Assembly (NCBI GenBank): GCA_025463765.1
Contig: JAODBC010000033.1
Coordinates: 26,467 to 90,466, forward strand
Length of the DNA stretch: 64,000 nt
Origin: Subtercola sp.
GTDB lineage: Bacteria > Actinomycetota > Actinomycetes > Actinomycetales > Microbacteriaceae
Direction of reading: 5' to 3'
The notes under the pieces were generated by a model. The model was not told the origin of the DNA and searched no databases. It worked only from the letters and a program-made list of their open reading frames with translations. The translations under genes and the position numbers were made by a program. Positions 32,454-41,833 of the stretch are shown one piece after another (position 1 is the stretch's first letter; each line of letters begins with the position of its first letter).

Positions 32454-33749
32454 CTAGGTGCGAAGACCCGCCCGGTCATCTGGGTGCGCGATCTGGGCGA
32501 GCAGCTCGCGTCGCTCGAACAATGTGCGCCCCGTGAGGTGCGCAATGCCGTATTCGGTCACGACGTAATCGACATCCCCACCCGCTGTCGTTGCCGTTGC
32601 TCCGTGCAGTGCGTCGACGATGCGACTGTGAGCTTTTGCGCTGCGCGACGGTAGTGCTATCACCGACGCACCTTCAGCGCTCAGATGCGCCGCCCGCATG
32701 AAGTCGGCCTGCCCGCCGCCGCAGACGAGCTTCTGTCCGTTCATCCACTCGGCGTTTGTCTGACCGCTCAGGTCGACCGAGAACGCCGAGTTGATCGACC
32801 ACAGGTTCGGGTGCCGAGCGAGCTCGATCGGCGAGTGGGTCTGCGAGATGGGCCGCAACTCGACCGTCTGAGGCCACGCACCGCGGCCGGCGGTGGGCGA
32901 GAGGCCGGTCGCCACCACGCGGCCCTCGTCGAACGTCTTCGCCGCCCCGGTGAACCGCCCGGCGGCGAGCTCGGCGCGCAGCGAGTTCGGCAGAATACCG
33001 GTGTGGATGCCCGTGCGGCCGTTGATCGAAAGTGCTCCGATGATCGCTTCAGCCGCCCCGCCGATACCGATTTGTACCGTCGCGTCTGGGGGCACAATCG
33101 AGGCGATCAGGCGCGCAATGTGCTCCCGCTCGGCGTCGTGTCGCTGTGGAGTCGGCGGGGCAGCCTCGTAGGGCGTCACGGTGTCGTGCCAGACGGTGGC
33201 CCGTGCGGCGGCGTCTGTGTCGAGTGTGGCGAAGCCCGTTGCGTACTGCTGAGAATGCGAGACCTCGAGGGCGAGCACAACGTCGGGGCGTGCCGCCAGG
33301 GTTGGGGTGTAGGCGACCATGTTGCCGAGGTCGAATGCGCCGTCGAAGAGGCCCGGTTGCACCCGAACCGCGTAGATGTCGCACGCGATCTGACCGCTGC
33401 CGAGCATCCGGTCGGCGTCCCACAGCGAATGCGGCCAGCTGTCGACGAGGCCGCTCAGGGCGCGAGGAACGCCCCCGGCCAGCATCGAGATCTGCAGGCG
33501 TCCTGAGGCGAGATCGTTGCGGCCGTCTTCGTCGAGAAAGTCGAACGTGCCCTCGACATCGGCGACGAGCAGCCGAATCGCGATGCCGAGTCGGCGGGCT
33601 TCGCGAACCAGTGCGGCAAGCAGGAAGGTCGGCTGCTGAGGCGACATCGCCGCACAGACCGTCACCGCCGCTCTGCCGTCGAGCAGAGTTTCAGCGGTAT
33701 TTCGTAGTTCCGCATCGTTCGCACTCGAATGCAGCAGGAATTGGTTCAT
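32454..33749 (-). CDS. Acetyl-CoA hydrolase/transferase family CoA-transferase
   Basis: A 431-residue class I-type CoA-transferase of the group that includes 4-hydroxybutyrate and propionate CoA-transferases. It shows VQIGIGGAAEAIIGAL, GIHTGILPNS, then NSAFSVDLSGQTNAEWMNG, VCGGGQADFMRAA, and a C-terminal VVTEYGIAHLTGRTLFER, all standard. It exchanges CoA between acids, so it can activate an intermediate of the island or recover CoA. Start ATG 33749 has GGTGGGA upstream. It is divergent from the acyl-CoA dehydrogenase at 33836; the short region between holds a weaker copy of the shared motif. Confidence 0.88.
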   Translation of the reverse strand: MNQFLLHSSANDAELRNTAETLLDGRAAVTVCAAMSPQQPTFLLAALVREARRLGIAIRLLVADVEGTFDFLDEDGRNDLASGRLQISMLAGGVPRALSGLVDSWPHSLWDADRMLGSGQIACDIYAVRVQPGLFDGAFDLGNMVAYTPTLAARPDVVLALEVSHSQQYATGFATLDTDAAARATVWHDTVTPYEAAPPTPQRHDAEREHIARLIASIVPPDATVQIGIGGAAEAIIGALSINGRTGIHTGILPNSLRAELAAGRFTGAAKTFDEGRVVATGLSPTAGRGAWPQTVELRPISQTHSPIELARHPNLWSINSAFSVDLSGQTNAEWMNGQKLVCGGGQADFMRAAHLSAEGASVIALPSRSAKAHSRIVDALHGATATTAGGDVDYVVTEYGIAHLTGRTLFERRELLAQIAHPDDRAGLRT

Positions 33750-33768
33750 TGCGTCCCACCTTCGTATC

Positions 33769-33785
33769 CGTCATAATTATACGCA
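33769..33785. promoter_or_regulatory. Weak candidate copy of the shared motif
   Basis: CGTCATAATTATACGCA matches the consensus at 10 of 17 positions, including the core TCATNATNATA. Its place, between the divergent CoA-transferase and acyl-CoA dehydrogenase genes, supports it more than its score does. Confidence 0.35.
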
Positions 33786-33835
33786 TCAATAGCCGCAATC
33801 TCAGCTAGCCGTTCTGAAACCAAAGGATCCGCCGA

Positions 33836-34999
33836 ATGACCCGACTCAGCGTTGAGCAAGAAGAACTCACCCAACTCGTTCGATCATGGGTCGACCAAGA
33901 GGTACTACCGGTCGCCTCCGACTTCGATCACCGAGACGAATTTCCTGAAGAGCTTGTCGAAGCGATGAAAGAGATGGGTCTGTTCGGAGTGACGATTCCC
34001 GAGGAATACGGTGGTCTCGGTCTCGACCTGCTCACTTACGCTCTCGTCATCAAGGAGCTGGCGCGCGGCTGGATCTCGCTCGCAGGTGTCGTCAACACTC
34101 ATTTCATGGCCGCGTGGATGATCATGACCTACGGCACCGACGAGCAGAAGCAGCATTACCTTCCCCGCATGGTCACCGGCGAAATGCGTAGCGCCTACTC
34201 GATGACCGAGCCGCAAGCCGGCTCCGACGTGCAGGCCATCACGACTCGCGCCAGGCGGGAGGGCGACGAGTTCGTCATTGACGGATCGAAGATGTGGGTC
34301 ACGAACGGTTTGCGAGCCGACATGATCATGATCTTGACGGTGACCGACCCGACGGCCGAGCCCCGACACCGCGGAATGACAGCATTCATTCTCGAGAAAG
34401 AGGCCGGCGTCTCGCATCAGCCCGGGCTCATCGTGCCGCCTCAGCTGAAGAAGATGGGCTACAAGGGGGTCGAATCCACCGAACTGATTTTCGAGGGGTT
34501 CCGCACGCCTGTGTCGTCGGTGCTCGGCGGCGAAGTCAATATCGGTGCTGGTTTCAAGCACTTCATGGCAGCCGTCGAGCTTGGCCGGGTGAATGTGGGT
34601 GCCCGCGCAGTGGGCCTTGCGACCTGTGCCCTCGAACAGGCTGTGAAGTACGCAAACGAACGCGAGACATTCGGCAAGAAAATCAGCAAGCATCAGGCGA
34701 TTCAGCTGAAGATCGCCCAGATGGGCACGAAGATAAAGGCCTCCGAGCTTCTCGTCTTCGACGCGGCCGAAAAGAAGGCCGAGGGCGGCCGGGTCGATCT
34801 CGAAGCCGGAATGGCCAAGTACTTCGCCACTGAGACCGCGTTAGAGGTCGCCACGGAGTCGATGCGCATCCACGGCGGCTACGGCTACTCGCAGGAGTTC
34901 ATGGTCGAGCGGCTCTACCGCGACGCCATGCTGCTCATTCTGGGTGAGGGAACCAACGAGATTCAGCAGCTGCTGATTGCTCGAAGGCTGCTGGAGTAA
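33836..34999 (+). CDS. Acyl-CoA dehydrogenase
   Basis: A complete 387-residue acyl-CoA dehydrogenase. Motifs include MTEPQAGSDVQAI, WVTNG, the FAD/dimer segment RETFGKKISKHQAIQ, and the C-terminal IHGGYGYSQEFMVERLYRDA with ILGEGTNEIQQLLIARRL, which carries the catalytic Glu region. The start has AAAGGA upstream. The nearby CoA-transferase, CitE-like lyases and MaoC suggest it oxidises a branched acyl-CoA of the same pathway, with ETF as acceptor. The large FAD/Fe-S gene begins 55 nt later. Confidence 0.93.
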   Translation: MTRLSVEQEELTQLVRSWVDQEVLPVASDFDHRDEFPEELVEAMKEMGLFGVTIPEEYGGLGLDLLTYALVIKELARGWISLAGVVNTHFMAAWMIMTYGTDEQKQHYLPRMVTGEMRSAYSMTEPQAGSDVQAITTRARREGDEFVIDGSKMWVTNGLRADMIMILTVTDPTAEPRHRGMTAFILEKEAGVSHQPGLIVPPQLKKMGYKGVESTELIFEGFRTPVSSVLGGEVNIGAGFKHFMAAVELGRVNVGARAVGLATCALEQAVKYANERETFGKKISKHQAIQLKIAQMGTKIKASELLVFDAAEKKAEGGRVDLEAGMAKYFATETALEVATESMRIHGGYGYSQEFMVERLYRDAMLLILGEGTNEIQQLLIARRLLE

Positions 35000-35054
35000 C
35001 GGCGGTCGACGAGACCGGCGGCCGCGGCGACCCAGAGCGCCTAGCATCGTGTTC

Positions 35055-37985
35055 ATGGGCGAACTCAAGCGAAACCGCGAGCTGTTCCGGTCGCTACGCC
35101 GTGCGGGTATCGACGTGAAAGACGACGCGGGCAGCATCGTGATGTACTCCAGTGACGCCTCGCTGTACCGGGTTCCGCCGATCGGCGTCGCCCGGCCGCG
35201 CTCGGCAGACGAGGTCGCGACCATCGTCAGCACCGCCGAGCGTCTCGGCGTGCCGGTGACCGCCCGCGGCGGCGGCACGTCGGTCGCGGGCAACGCGATC
35301 GGCCGCGGGCTGGTGGTCGATTTCAGTCGTCATTTCGACCAGGTGCTCGAGGTCGACATCGATGAGCGGTGGGCGCGGGTGCAGCCCGGGGTGGTGCAGG
35401 CCGACGTGCAGAAGCGCGTTCGGCCGCACGGTCTGCGGTTCGGCCCCGATCCGTCGACGCACACCCGCTGCACCATCGGGGGCATGATCGGCAACAACGC
35501 GTGCGGATCGCACAGCCTCGTTTACGGCCGCACCTCTGACAACGTGCTCGGGCTCGAGGTGGTCGGAGCCGGGGGAAAGCGCTTCGCGACCGGCTACGAC
35601 GAGCACGGGCTGCCGACGCTGCACGGGACCGAAGGGAACGGCGCCGGTACCCACGGCGCCGACGAGCTCGCCTCGGCGTTACGGGGCGTGGCGTCACGGC
35701 ATCTCAGCACGGCCCGCACCGAGTTCGCCCGTTTCGGGCGGCAGGTCTCTGGGTACGCCGCCGAGCACCTCCTGCCCGAGAACAAGCTCGACCTCACGAA
35801 GCTGCTGGTCGGCAGCGAGGGAACCCTCGCAATCGTGACCGAGGCCACGCTTCGGCTCGTGCCCGAACCGCTCTACCGGGTCGTCGTGGCGATCGGCTTC
35901 GTCGACATCGCTTCGGCCGCCGATGCGGCGCCCGCCGTTCTCGTGTTCAGCCCCACCGCGTGCGAAGGGCTCGACGCCCGCATCGTCGACGTCGTGCGGT
36001 CACGCCGAGGCCAGGCGCTGGTGCCCGACCTGCCGCGCGGAAACGCCTGGCTGTTCGTCGAGATCTCCGACGACGACGCCGGTCTCGCCGCCGCTCGTGC
36101 TCGCGAGCTGGCCGCGGCCGGTTTCGGAATCGAGAGCCGTGTCGTCACCAGCGCGGCGGAGGCGGCGGCGCTGTGGCACATTCGCGAGGCCGGCGCAGGG
36201 CTCGCTGGCCGAGCACCCTCTGGGCTGCCGGCCTGGGCGGGCTGGGAAGACTCGGCCGTGCCGCCCGCGGCGCTCGGCGCCTACCTGCGCGAATTCGACG
36301 AACTCGTCGCTCGGTACGGCATGAGCGCGATGCCCTACGGCCACTTCGGTGACGGATGCGTGCACGTGCGCCTCGACTATCCGCTCGGTTCCCCGGGCGG
36401 CACCGACACCTTCCGCGAATTCGTCACCGACGCGGCAGACCTCGTCGGGCGGTTCGGCGGTTCGCTGTCGGGCGAGCACGGCGACGGCCGGGCGCGCAGC
36501 GAACTGTTAGGGCGGATGTACTCGGCAGACGCCATGCGCATGTTCGCTGAGATCAAACACGCCTTCGATCCGGGCAACGTGCTGAACCCCGGGGTGCTTG
36601 TCGATGCGGAGGCGCTCGATGCGGGCATCCGTGTCGCCGCCCCGCTGCGCACGCCCGTCGACCTGATGTTCGGCTACACATCTGACAACGGCGACTTCGC
36701 CCAGGCGGTGCATCGCTGCACCGGGGTGGGGTCATGCCGGGCCGACAACAGCGCAGCCGAGGGAGTGATGTGCCCGTCGTTCGGGGCGACCCGCGAAGAG
36801 AAAGATTCCACCCGCGGCCGCGCGCGCGTGCTCGAAGAGGTGATTCGGGGCGACCGGCTGCTGTCGTGGAAGTCGCCAGAGGTCGAAGACGCGCTGGATC
36901 TCTGTCTGTCATGCAAAGGCTGTGCATCCGATTGCCCGACGGGTGTCGACATGGCCGCCTACAAGTCCGAAGCGCTGCAGCAGCGTTACCGAGGGCGGCT
37001 TCGACCGCGGGCGCACTACAGCATCGGGCGACTGCCGCAGTGGAGCCGGCTCGCCCATCGGGCCCCGGCGCTGGCGAACCTCGCGTTGCGGTTGCCGGGC
37101 ATCCGTCGAGCCGGCCTGTTTGCGGCGGGCGTCGACAGCAGACGAACGATTCCGCCCTTTGCGCGCGAAACGTTTCGCGAGTGGTTTCTTCGGCGCCCTA
37201 GCGCCCCGGCGGGTGTGCCCGTGCTGCTGTTCGTCGACAGCTTCACGAACCACTTCGAGCCGAAAGTGGCGAAGTCGATGGTCGCGGTGCTCGAGTCGGC
37301 GGGGTTCGCGCCGCAGATCACCGAACGCGAGGTGTGTTGCGGGCTGACCTGGATCACCACCGGGCAGCTGACGTCGGCCCGTGCCATTCTGACCGAGACG
37401 GTGGATGCTCTGCAGCACTCCGCCGCGTCCGGAATGCCGATCGTGGGCATCGAGCCGTCGTGCACGGCAGTGCTGCGCAGCGACGCGGTCGAGTTGCTCG
37501 CAAGCGACGCGGCCCGCAGCGTGGCACGCGCGACGACGACGCTGGCCGAGCTGCTGACAGCGGCGGCGACAGCCGATCGCGAGGCGTGGGTCGGGCCCGA
37601 TCTCTCGGGCATGCAGATCGTCGCGCAGCCGCACTGCCACCACCACGCGGTCATGGGCTGGAACGCCGACCACAAGCTGCTCGAGTCACTGGGAGCCGAG
37701 GTGACCAGGGTCAGCGGATGCTGCGGGCTGGCCGGCAACTTCGGCCTCGAGCGCGGGCATTACGAGGTGTCGGTGGCGATCGCCGAGCAGAACCTGCTGC
37801 CAGCCGTGACTGCAGCGCCCGCGAACGCGGTCGTACTGGCCGACGGCTTCTCGTGTCGCACTCAGCTCGACGATCTCGCGGGCGTTGCGTCACTGCACCT
37901 GGCGGAGCTGCTCGAGACGAAGCTGCCTCAGGTCAAGCTGCTCGAGGCGAAGCCGCTCGAGAGCGCGCCGCCGCGCGACGCCTGA
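35055..37985 (+). CDS. FAD-binding and Fe-S-binding oxidoreductase (D-lactate/D-2-hydroxyglutarate dehydrogenase-like fusion)
   Basis: A 976-residue fusion. The N-terminal half is a GlcD-type FAD domain (VTARGGGTSVAGNAIGRGLV, DPSTHTRCTIGGMIGNNACG, and the C-terminal GEHGDGRARSE). The middle has two 4Fe-4S motifs (HRCTGVGSCRADNS ending in MCPSFGATRE, and CLSCKGCASDCPTGVD). The C-terminal half has two CCG-type domains (REVCCGLTW, SGCCGLAGNFG). This arrangement oxidises a D-2-hydroxyacid and passes electrons on through Fe-S clusters. ATG 35055 was chosen for its MGELKRNRELF beginning; a GTG two codons earlier is also possible. D-lactate or D-2-hydroxyglutarate are the default substrates. Confidence 0.9.
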   Translation: MGELKRNRELFRSLRRAGIDVKDDAGSIVMYSSDASLYRVPPIGVARPRSADEVATIVSTAERLGVPVTARGGGTSVAGNAIGRGLVVDFSRHFDQVLEVDIDERWARVQPGVVQADVQKRVRPHGLRFGPDPSTHTRCTIGGMIGNNACGSHSLVYGRTSDNVLGLEVVGAGGKRFATGYDEHGLPTLHGTEGNGAGTHGADELASALRGVASRHLSTARTEFARFGRQVSGYAAEHLLPENKLDLTKLLVGSEGTLAIVTEATLRLVPEPLYRVVVAIGFVDIASAADAAPAVLVFSPTACEGLDARIVDVVRSRRGQALVPDLPRGNAWLFVEISDDDAGLAAARARELAAAGFGIESRVVTSAAEAAALWHIREAGAGLAGRAPSGLPAWAGWEDSAVPPAALGAYLREFDELVARYGMSAMPYGHFGDGCVHVRLDYPLGSPGGTDTFREFVTDAADLVGRFGGSLSGEHGDGRARSELLGRMYSADAMRMFAEIKHAFDPGNVLNPGVLVDAEALDAGIRVAAPLRTPVDLMFGYTSDNGDFAQAVHRCTGVGSCRADNSAAEGVMCPSFGATREEKDSTRGRARVLEEVIRGDRLLSWKSPEVEDALDLCLSCKGCASDCPTGVDMAAYKSEALQQRYRGRLRPRAHYSIGRLPQWSRLAHRAPALANLALRLPGIRRAGLFAAGVDSRRTIPPFARETFREWFLRRPSAPAGVPVLLFVDSFTNHFEPKVAKSMVAVLESAGFAPQITEREVCCGLTWITTGQLTSARAILTETVDALQHSAASGMPIVGIEPSCTAVLRSDAVELLASDAARSVARATTTLAELLTAAATADREAWVGPDLSGMQIVAQPHCHHHAVMGWNADHKLLESLGAEVTRVSGCCGLAGNFGLERGHYEVSVAIAEQNLLPAVTAAPANAVVLADGFSCRTQLDDLAGVASLHLAELLETKLPQVKLLEAKPLESAPPRDA

Positions 37986-37997
37986 GCCGCACCGGCG

Positions 37998-38804
37998 TCA
38001 GCTCATGAACATGCCGCCGTCGATGTTGATCGCCTGGCCGGTGATGTACGACGCCGCATCGGAGGCCAGAAAGAGCAACAGGTTCGCAACGTCGCTGGCC
38101 TCGGCCGCCCGCTTCAACGGAATGTCGTCGATCCACTCCTGAATGAGCTCGCCCGGCGCATAGTCGCCGAGCCGTTTGCCCCACTCGCGGTCGTTGTACT
38201 GCCACATGTCGGTCTTCACGATGCCCGGGCAGTACGAATTGACGCGGATGTTGTCGGCCGCGAGCTCTTTCGCCAGTGACTGGCTGAGGCCCACAACGCC
38301 GAACTTGCTCGCGGCGTAGTGCGGTGTGTAGATGAAGCCCTGCCGGGCCTGGCCCGAGGCCGCATTCAAGATGACGCCGCTCGGGCTCTTGCGCAACAGC
38401 GGCGCGGCCTCGCGACAGCAGAGGAACATGGCGGTGGTGTTCACGTTCAGTACGCGCTGGAACTCGGCGAGGCTCAGGTCGTCGAGGTTCGAGATGGTGA
38501 TGATTCCGGCATTGTTGACCAGAACATCCAGTCGCCCCCACAGCTCGTCGACCCAGCGGAAGGCGCTCTTCATCGCCTCTTCGTCGGTCACGTCGGCCCT
38601 CAGCCCGCGCACGTCGAAGCCGGCCGCACGCAGCGTCTCGGCGGCCTCTTCGACGACCTCGTCGCGGTCGATGAGCAGTACGGAGGCCCCCGACTCGGCG
38701 AACGACTGCGCGATGGCCAGCCCGATGCCCCTGCCCGCGCCGGTCACGACCGCTGTGCGGCCGGTGAACTGGTTCTGGTACATGGCTGAGGCGACGAGCG
38801 TCAT
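37998..38804 (-). CDS. SDR family oxidoreductase
   Basis: A 268-residue classical short-chain dehydrogenase: VVTGAGRGIGLAIAQSFAES, NNAGIIT, NAASGQAR, and active-site HYAASKFGVVG. The C-terminus YITGQAINIDGGMFMS is normal. ATG 38804 has AGGA 7 nt upstream; the 12 codons before it lack a site. It converges on the FAD/Fe-S gene with a 12-nt gap. The substrate is unknown; a sugar-alcohol or hydroxy-acid role is as likely as a terpenoid one. Confidence 0.87.
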   Translation of the reverse strand: MTLVASAMYQNQFTGRTAVVTGAGRGIGLAIAQSFAESGASVLLIDRDEVVEEAAETLRAAGFDVRGLRADVTDEEAMKSAFRWVDELWGRLDVLVNNAGIITISNLDDLSLAEFQRVLNVNTTAMFLCCREAAPLLRKSPSGVILNAASGQARQGFIYTPHYAASKFGVVGLSQSLAKELAADNIRVNSYCPGIVKTDMWQYNDREWGKRLGDYAPGELIQEWIDDIPLKRAAEASDVANLLLFLASDAASYITGQAINIDGGMFMS

Positions 38805-38893
38805 TCGATGATCCTGTTCTCTCGAGCGGCCGGCGTGCATAGATATTCACTACCGCATTGAAGTGCTTACGCCTTCATCGTACAGGTCACCCA

Positions 38894-39931
38894 TCACGCC
38901 TGTCGGGCATCCGCCGTTTCGCGTCGCACGACAGGGGCGACCTCGGTCATATACAACTCCAGCGACTCGCGAGTCATGCTCCAGGGCAGGTTACCGACGT
39001 CGATCTGACCCATGAACCGGTCGATGCCGAGCAGTTCGACGCGCCGCATAATGGCGTCGATCACCTGCTGCGGGCTGCCGACCGGCAGGCCCCCGGCGAT
39101 CCAGGCGTCGTACGCTTCGCGCGGAAAGCCGTTGGCGGCGAACGACGCGCCGCCCTGCTGAAAGTAGCGCGAGTAGTAGGGGTAGAAGTCGTCGCGAGCC
39201 TTCTGCGAGGTCTTGCCGACGTACATGTGCCCGCTCACGCCGAGTCGCAGGGCCGCCGGGTCATGCCCGGCCTGAGCGCCGGCGCGCTGGTAGAGATCGA
39301 CGCGCGAGACGAACTGCTCGGGGCCGGCGAAGAATCCCATCATCATGGGCAGGCCGAGTATTCCGGCGCGTACGGCTGACGCGGGGGTTCCGCCGATTCC
39401 CACCCAGATGGGCAGCGGGTCTTGCAGGGGGCGCGGGGAAATCTCAACGTTCTCGAGGGCAGAGCGAAAGCGCCCGTTCCAGCTGACCACCGGGTGATCG
39501 CGAATCTCCAGCAGCAACCGCAGCTTCTCGTCGAAGAGTGCGTCGTAATCGGCGAGGTCGTAGCCGAAGAGCGGAAACGACTCGGTGAACGCGCCGCGCC
39601 CCACGATGATCTCGGCGCGCCCGTTCGACACGTGGTCGAGCGTTGCGAACTGCTCGAAGACACGCACGGGGTCTTGGCTCGAGATGACCGTCACTCCGCT
39701 GGCGAGCCGCAGTCGCTTCGTCACGCTCGCCATTGCTGCGAGCACGATCTCGGGCGCCGACATGCTGAAGTCGGCGCGGTGATGTTCGCCGAGCGAGATG
39801 GCGTCGAGTCCGCCGGCATCGGCCAGTTTCGCCAGTTCGATCACCTGGTCGAATCGCTCGTGGATGCTGGTGGCCGAGCCTCCGTCGGGGTTCGCGACGA
39901 GCTCGCCGAACGAGTAGATGCCGAGTTCCAT
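38894..39931 (-). CDS. LLM-class (luciferase-like) flavin-dependent oxidoreductase
   Basis: A 345-residue luciferase-like monooxygenase-fold protein. It starts MELGIYSFGELVANPDGG and has LGEHHRADFSMSAPEIVLAA and VFEQFATLDHVSNGRAEII, typical of the FMN- or F420-using LLM superfamily, and then VGRGAFTESFPLFGYDL. GGAGGAGA precedes the ATG; the open frame upstream is a repeat-rich shadow. With an altered FbiC homologue in the same window it is unclear whether F420 is available, so FMN is a safer assumption. It lies just downstream of the quinone oxidoreductase on the same strand. Confidence 0.87.
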   Translation of the reverse strand: MELGIYSFGELVANPDGGSATSIHERFDQVIELAKLADAGGLDAISLGEHHRADFSMSAPEIVLAAMASVTKRLRLASGVTVISSQDPVRVFEQFATLDHVSNGRAEIIVGRGAFTESFPLFGYDLADYDALFDEKLRLLLEIRDHPVVSWNGRFRSALENVEISPRPLQDPLPIWVGIGGTPASAVRAGILGLPMMMGFFAGPEQFVSRVDLYQRAGAQAGHDPAALRLGVSGHMYVGKTSQKARDDFYPYYSRYFQQGGASFAANGFPREAYDAWIAGGLPVGSPQQVIDAIMRRVELLGIDRFMGQIDVGNLPWSMTRESLELYMTEVAPVVRRETADARQA

Positions 39932-40008
39932 GCTGTCTCCTCCTGCTACGGGGTGCGGATGCCCGGGGCACTGCCCCGCCGAGGGTACGACCCCGGGCAT
40001 CCACTGTG

Positions 40009-40941
40009 TCAGATCGTGATAATCAGTTTGCCGAGCGTGCCCCCGGCGAAGTCGGCGAATGCCGCGGGGGCTTCGGCGAGCGAATACGCGCGCTGAATGC
40101 TCACGGCGGTGTGGCCCTCCGCTTGATTCTTCGCGAGACGGTCGAGCGTCTGCGTCGTGGGAGCGGCGAAGATCGAGGTGAACTGTACGTCGTCGACGTC
40201 GCCCAACTGCTCGGCGGACTGGGCCAGCGTCGATACGAACCGGCCGCCCTTCTTCGTGGCGGAGGCGAGCGTTGCAGGGTCTCCGGCGAAGTGCAGCACG
40301 ACGTCGACACCGTCGGCATGCAGTGCGCGAACCTGTGCAATGACGTCGCCGGTGTAGTCGACGATCTGGGTAGCACCGAGGGCCTTTACCGCTTCGATCT
40401 CTTCTGCAGAATGCGCCGTGACGACGACGTCTGCGCCGGCGCGAAGGGCGAGCTGCAGGGCTTGGTTGCCGACACCACCGGTCGCGCCCGCGATGAGCAC
40501 GGTGGTGCCCGTCTCGACCTGCGCGGCGTCGAACGAGTCGACGGCGGCTGTTCCGGCGAGACCGAGACCGGCCGCATCGCTGAACGTGATGCTGTCGGGC
40601 AGCTTGGCGACGCCGATCGCCGCCGGCACGGTCACGAACTCGGCGAACGAGCCGTCGCCCAGAAAGTCTTTGGTCACGACGCCGAAGACGCGGTCGCCGA
40701 TCTCGTAGCCGTCGACGCCGGAGCCGACCTGGTCGACGGTTCCGGCGAAGTCTTTGCCAAGTACCACGGGAAAACGGTGTTCCATCATTCCGTTGAGGTA
40801 GCCGTTCGCGACGGCGAGGTCGAAGCCGTTCACGGAGGCCGCTTCGATGCGCACCCGTATTTCGCCTTCTGCCGCAGTGGGTGCGTCGATGTCGATGAGC
40901 TCGGGGGAGTGGTCGAATGCGCTGAATGCGACTGCCTTCAT
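40009..40941 (-). CDS. Zinc-independent MDR / quinone oxidoreductase family protein
   Basis: A 310-residue medium-chain reductase without the catalytic zinc cysteines. It has FPVVLGKDFAGTVDQVGSGV, the NADP motif LIAGATGGVGNQALQLALRA, and the C-terminus GGTLGKLIITI. Such enzymes reduce quinones or alpha,beta-enones with NADPH. It is divergent from a TetR regulator, and its 5' region contains three tandem 18-bp units (40976-41029), so its leader is unusual. The TetR protein is the likely local repressor. Confidence 0.9.
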   Translation of the reverse strand: MKAVAFSAFDHSPELIDIDAPTAAEGEIRVRIEAASVNGFDLAVANGYLNGMMEHRFPVVLGKDFAGTVDQVGSGVDGYEIGDRVFGVVTKDFLGDGSFAEFVTVPAAIGVAKLPDSITFSDAAGLGLAGTAAVDSFDAAQVETGTTVLIAGATGGVGNQALQLALRAGADVVVTAHSAEEIEAVKALGATQIVDYTGDVIAQVRALHADGVDVVLHFAGDPATLASATKKGGRFVSTLAQSAEQLGDVDDVQFTSIFAAPTTQTLDRLAKNQAEGHTAVSIQRAYSLAEAPAAFADFAGGTLGKLIITI

Positions 40942-40965
40942 GACGGCGTGGTTCCTGTTCTTGTC

Positions 40966-41029
40966 GGGGTGGTTCGGGGTGTTCGGGTGGTTCGGGGTGT
41001 TCGCGTTGTTCGGGGTGTTCGCGTTGTTC
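40966..41029. repeat. 18-bp minisatellite upstream of the quinone oxidoreductase
   Basis: Three tandem 18-bp units (40976-41029; two are identical copies of GGGGTGTTCGCGTTGTTC) preceded by a 10-nt partial unit. They lie 25-88 nt upstream of the minus-strand start, within the region shared with the TetR gene. On other frames they produce repetitive spurious peptides. Confidence 0.85.
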
Positions 41030-41109
41030 GGGCGGGAGCGGAATAGATGCTCCGTTTTTCATTCAACCACTAATCGGAGCAAAAATTCCAATTGCGATAG
41101 AATCGGGTC

Positions 41110-41757
41110 ATGGCTACCGACTCTCGAACGTTGCGGGCCGACGCCGAGCGCAATCGGCAGTCGATTCTCTGTGCCGCGGCAGCCGTCTTCGCGGCGCACG
41201 GCACTGATGTGACTCTCGAGGCGATCGCGCGTGAGGCCGGCGTCGGCGTCGGAACGATCTATCGCCGGTTCGCCTCGGTCGAAGAGCTCATCGGTGTCGT
41301 CTTCGAAGAGAAGATGGGCCTGTACGCCGACAGGTCCGAAGCGGCGGCCGAACAGGCACTGACCGAGCCGTGGGCGGCTTTTCGCGACTACGTGCTCTAC
41401 ATCCTCGAGCAGCAGGCGCTCGATCTCGCGTTCAGCGACGTCATCGCGTCGCCGAATCGCGGCACCGAGCACTTTCGCGTGCAGATGAATCGTGCTCTTG
41501 CGGCATCGATCACGCTGGTCGATCGGGCCGTTGCCGCCGGGGCTCTTCGATCCGATTTCGACCACAGCGATCTGTACCTGTTGACGACCGCCAATGCCGG
41601 GCTCATCCGCGGCACTCGGCGTTCGGCGCCCGATGCGTGGCGCCGATTCGGCGAGTACATGCTGCGAGCCTTTCGCTACCGCCCCGACGACGAGGTGTTG
41701 ACTCCACCGTCACGTGTACTGACCCGGGTGCACACGAAAGCGCGGGGCGGCGGGTGA
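41110..41757 (+). CDS. TetR-family transcriptional regulator
   Basis: A 215-residue repressor. The N-terminal HTH reads VTLEAIAREAGVGVGTIYRR, the standard TetR motif with FASVEELIG following. The C-terminal ligand domain is typical in length (about 150 residues). It starts 169 nt from the divergent quinone oxidoreductase gene and probably controls it. The intervening AT-richer segment (about 41055-41105) is a likely promoter/operator area, but no clean palindrome was recognised. Confidence 0.9.
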   Translation: MATDSRTLRADAERNRQSILCAAAAVFAAHGTDVTLEAIAREAGVGVGTIYRRFASVEELIGVVFEEKMGLYADRSEAAAEQALTEPWAAFRDYVLYILEQQALDLAFSDVIASPNRGTEHFRVQMNRALAASITLVDRAVAAGALRSDFDHSDLYLLTTANAGLIRGTRRSAPDAWRRFGEYMLRAFRYRPDDEVLTPPSRVLTRVHTKARGGG

Positions 41758-41833
41758 CGAACGGATGGTCGGCAGCTCATCCGCGGAGGAGCTGCTGCTG
41801 ACCTAACCGACGACTGGCGGCCGACGGGGGCGA

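Noticed and set aside
38820..38850. Shared motif before the SDR at 37998-38804
   Set aside because: Only a loose AT-rich resemblance (GCATAGATATTCAC); matches too few positions.
40006..41046. Plus-strand frame of about 346 codons ending in repeats of VRGVRVV
   Set aside because: It is opposite a clear quinone oxidoreductase, and the repetitive end comes from the 18-bp minisatellite.
38894..41062. Very long LLM reading frame extending to 41062
   Set aside because: The conserved protein begins at 39931 with a GGAGGAGA site; the extra 376 codons overlap the quinone oxidoreductase in another frame.
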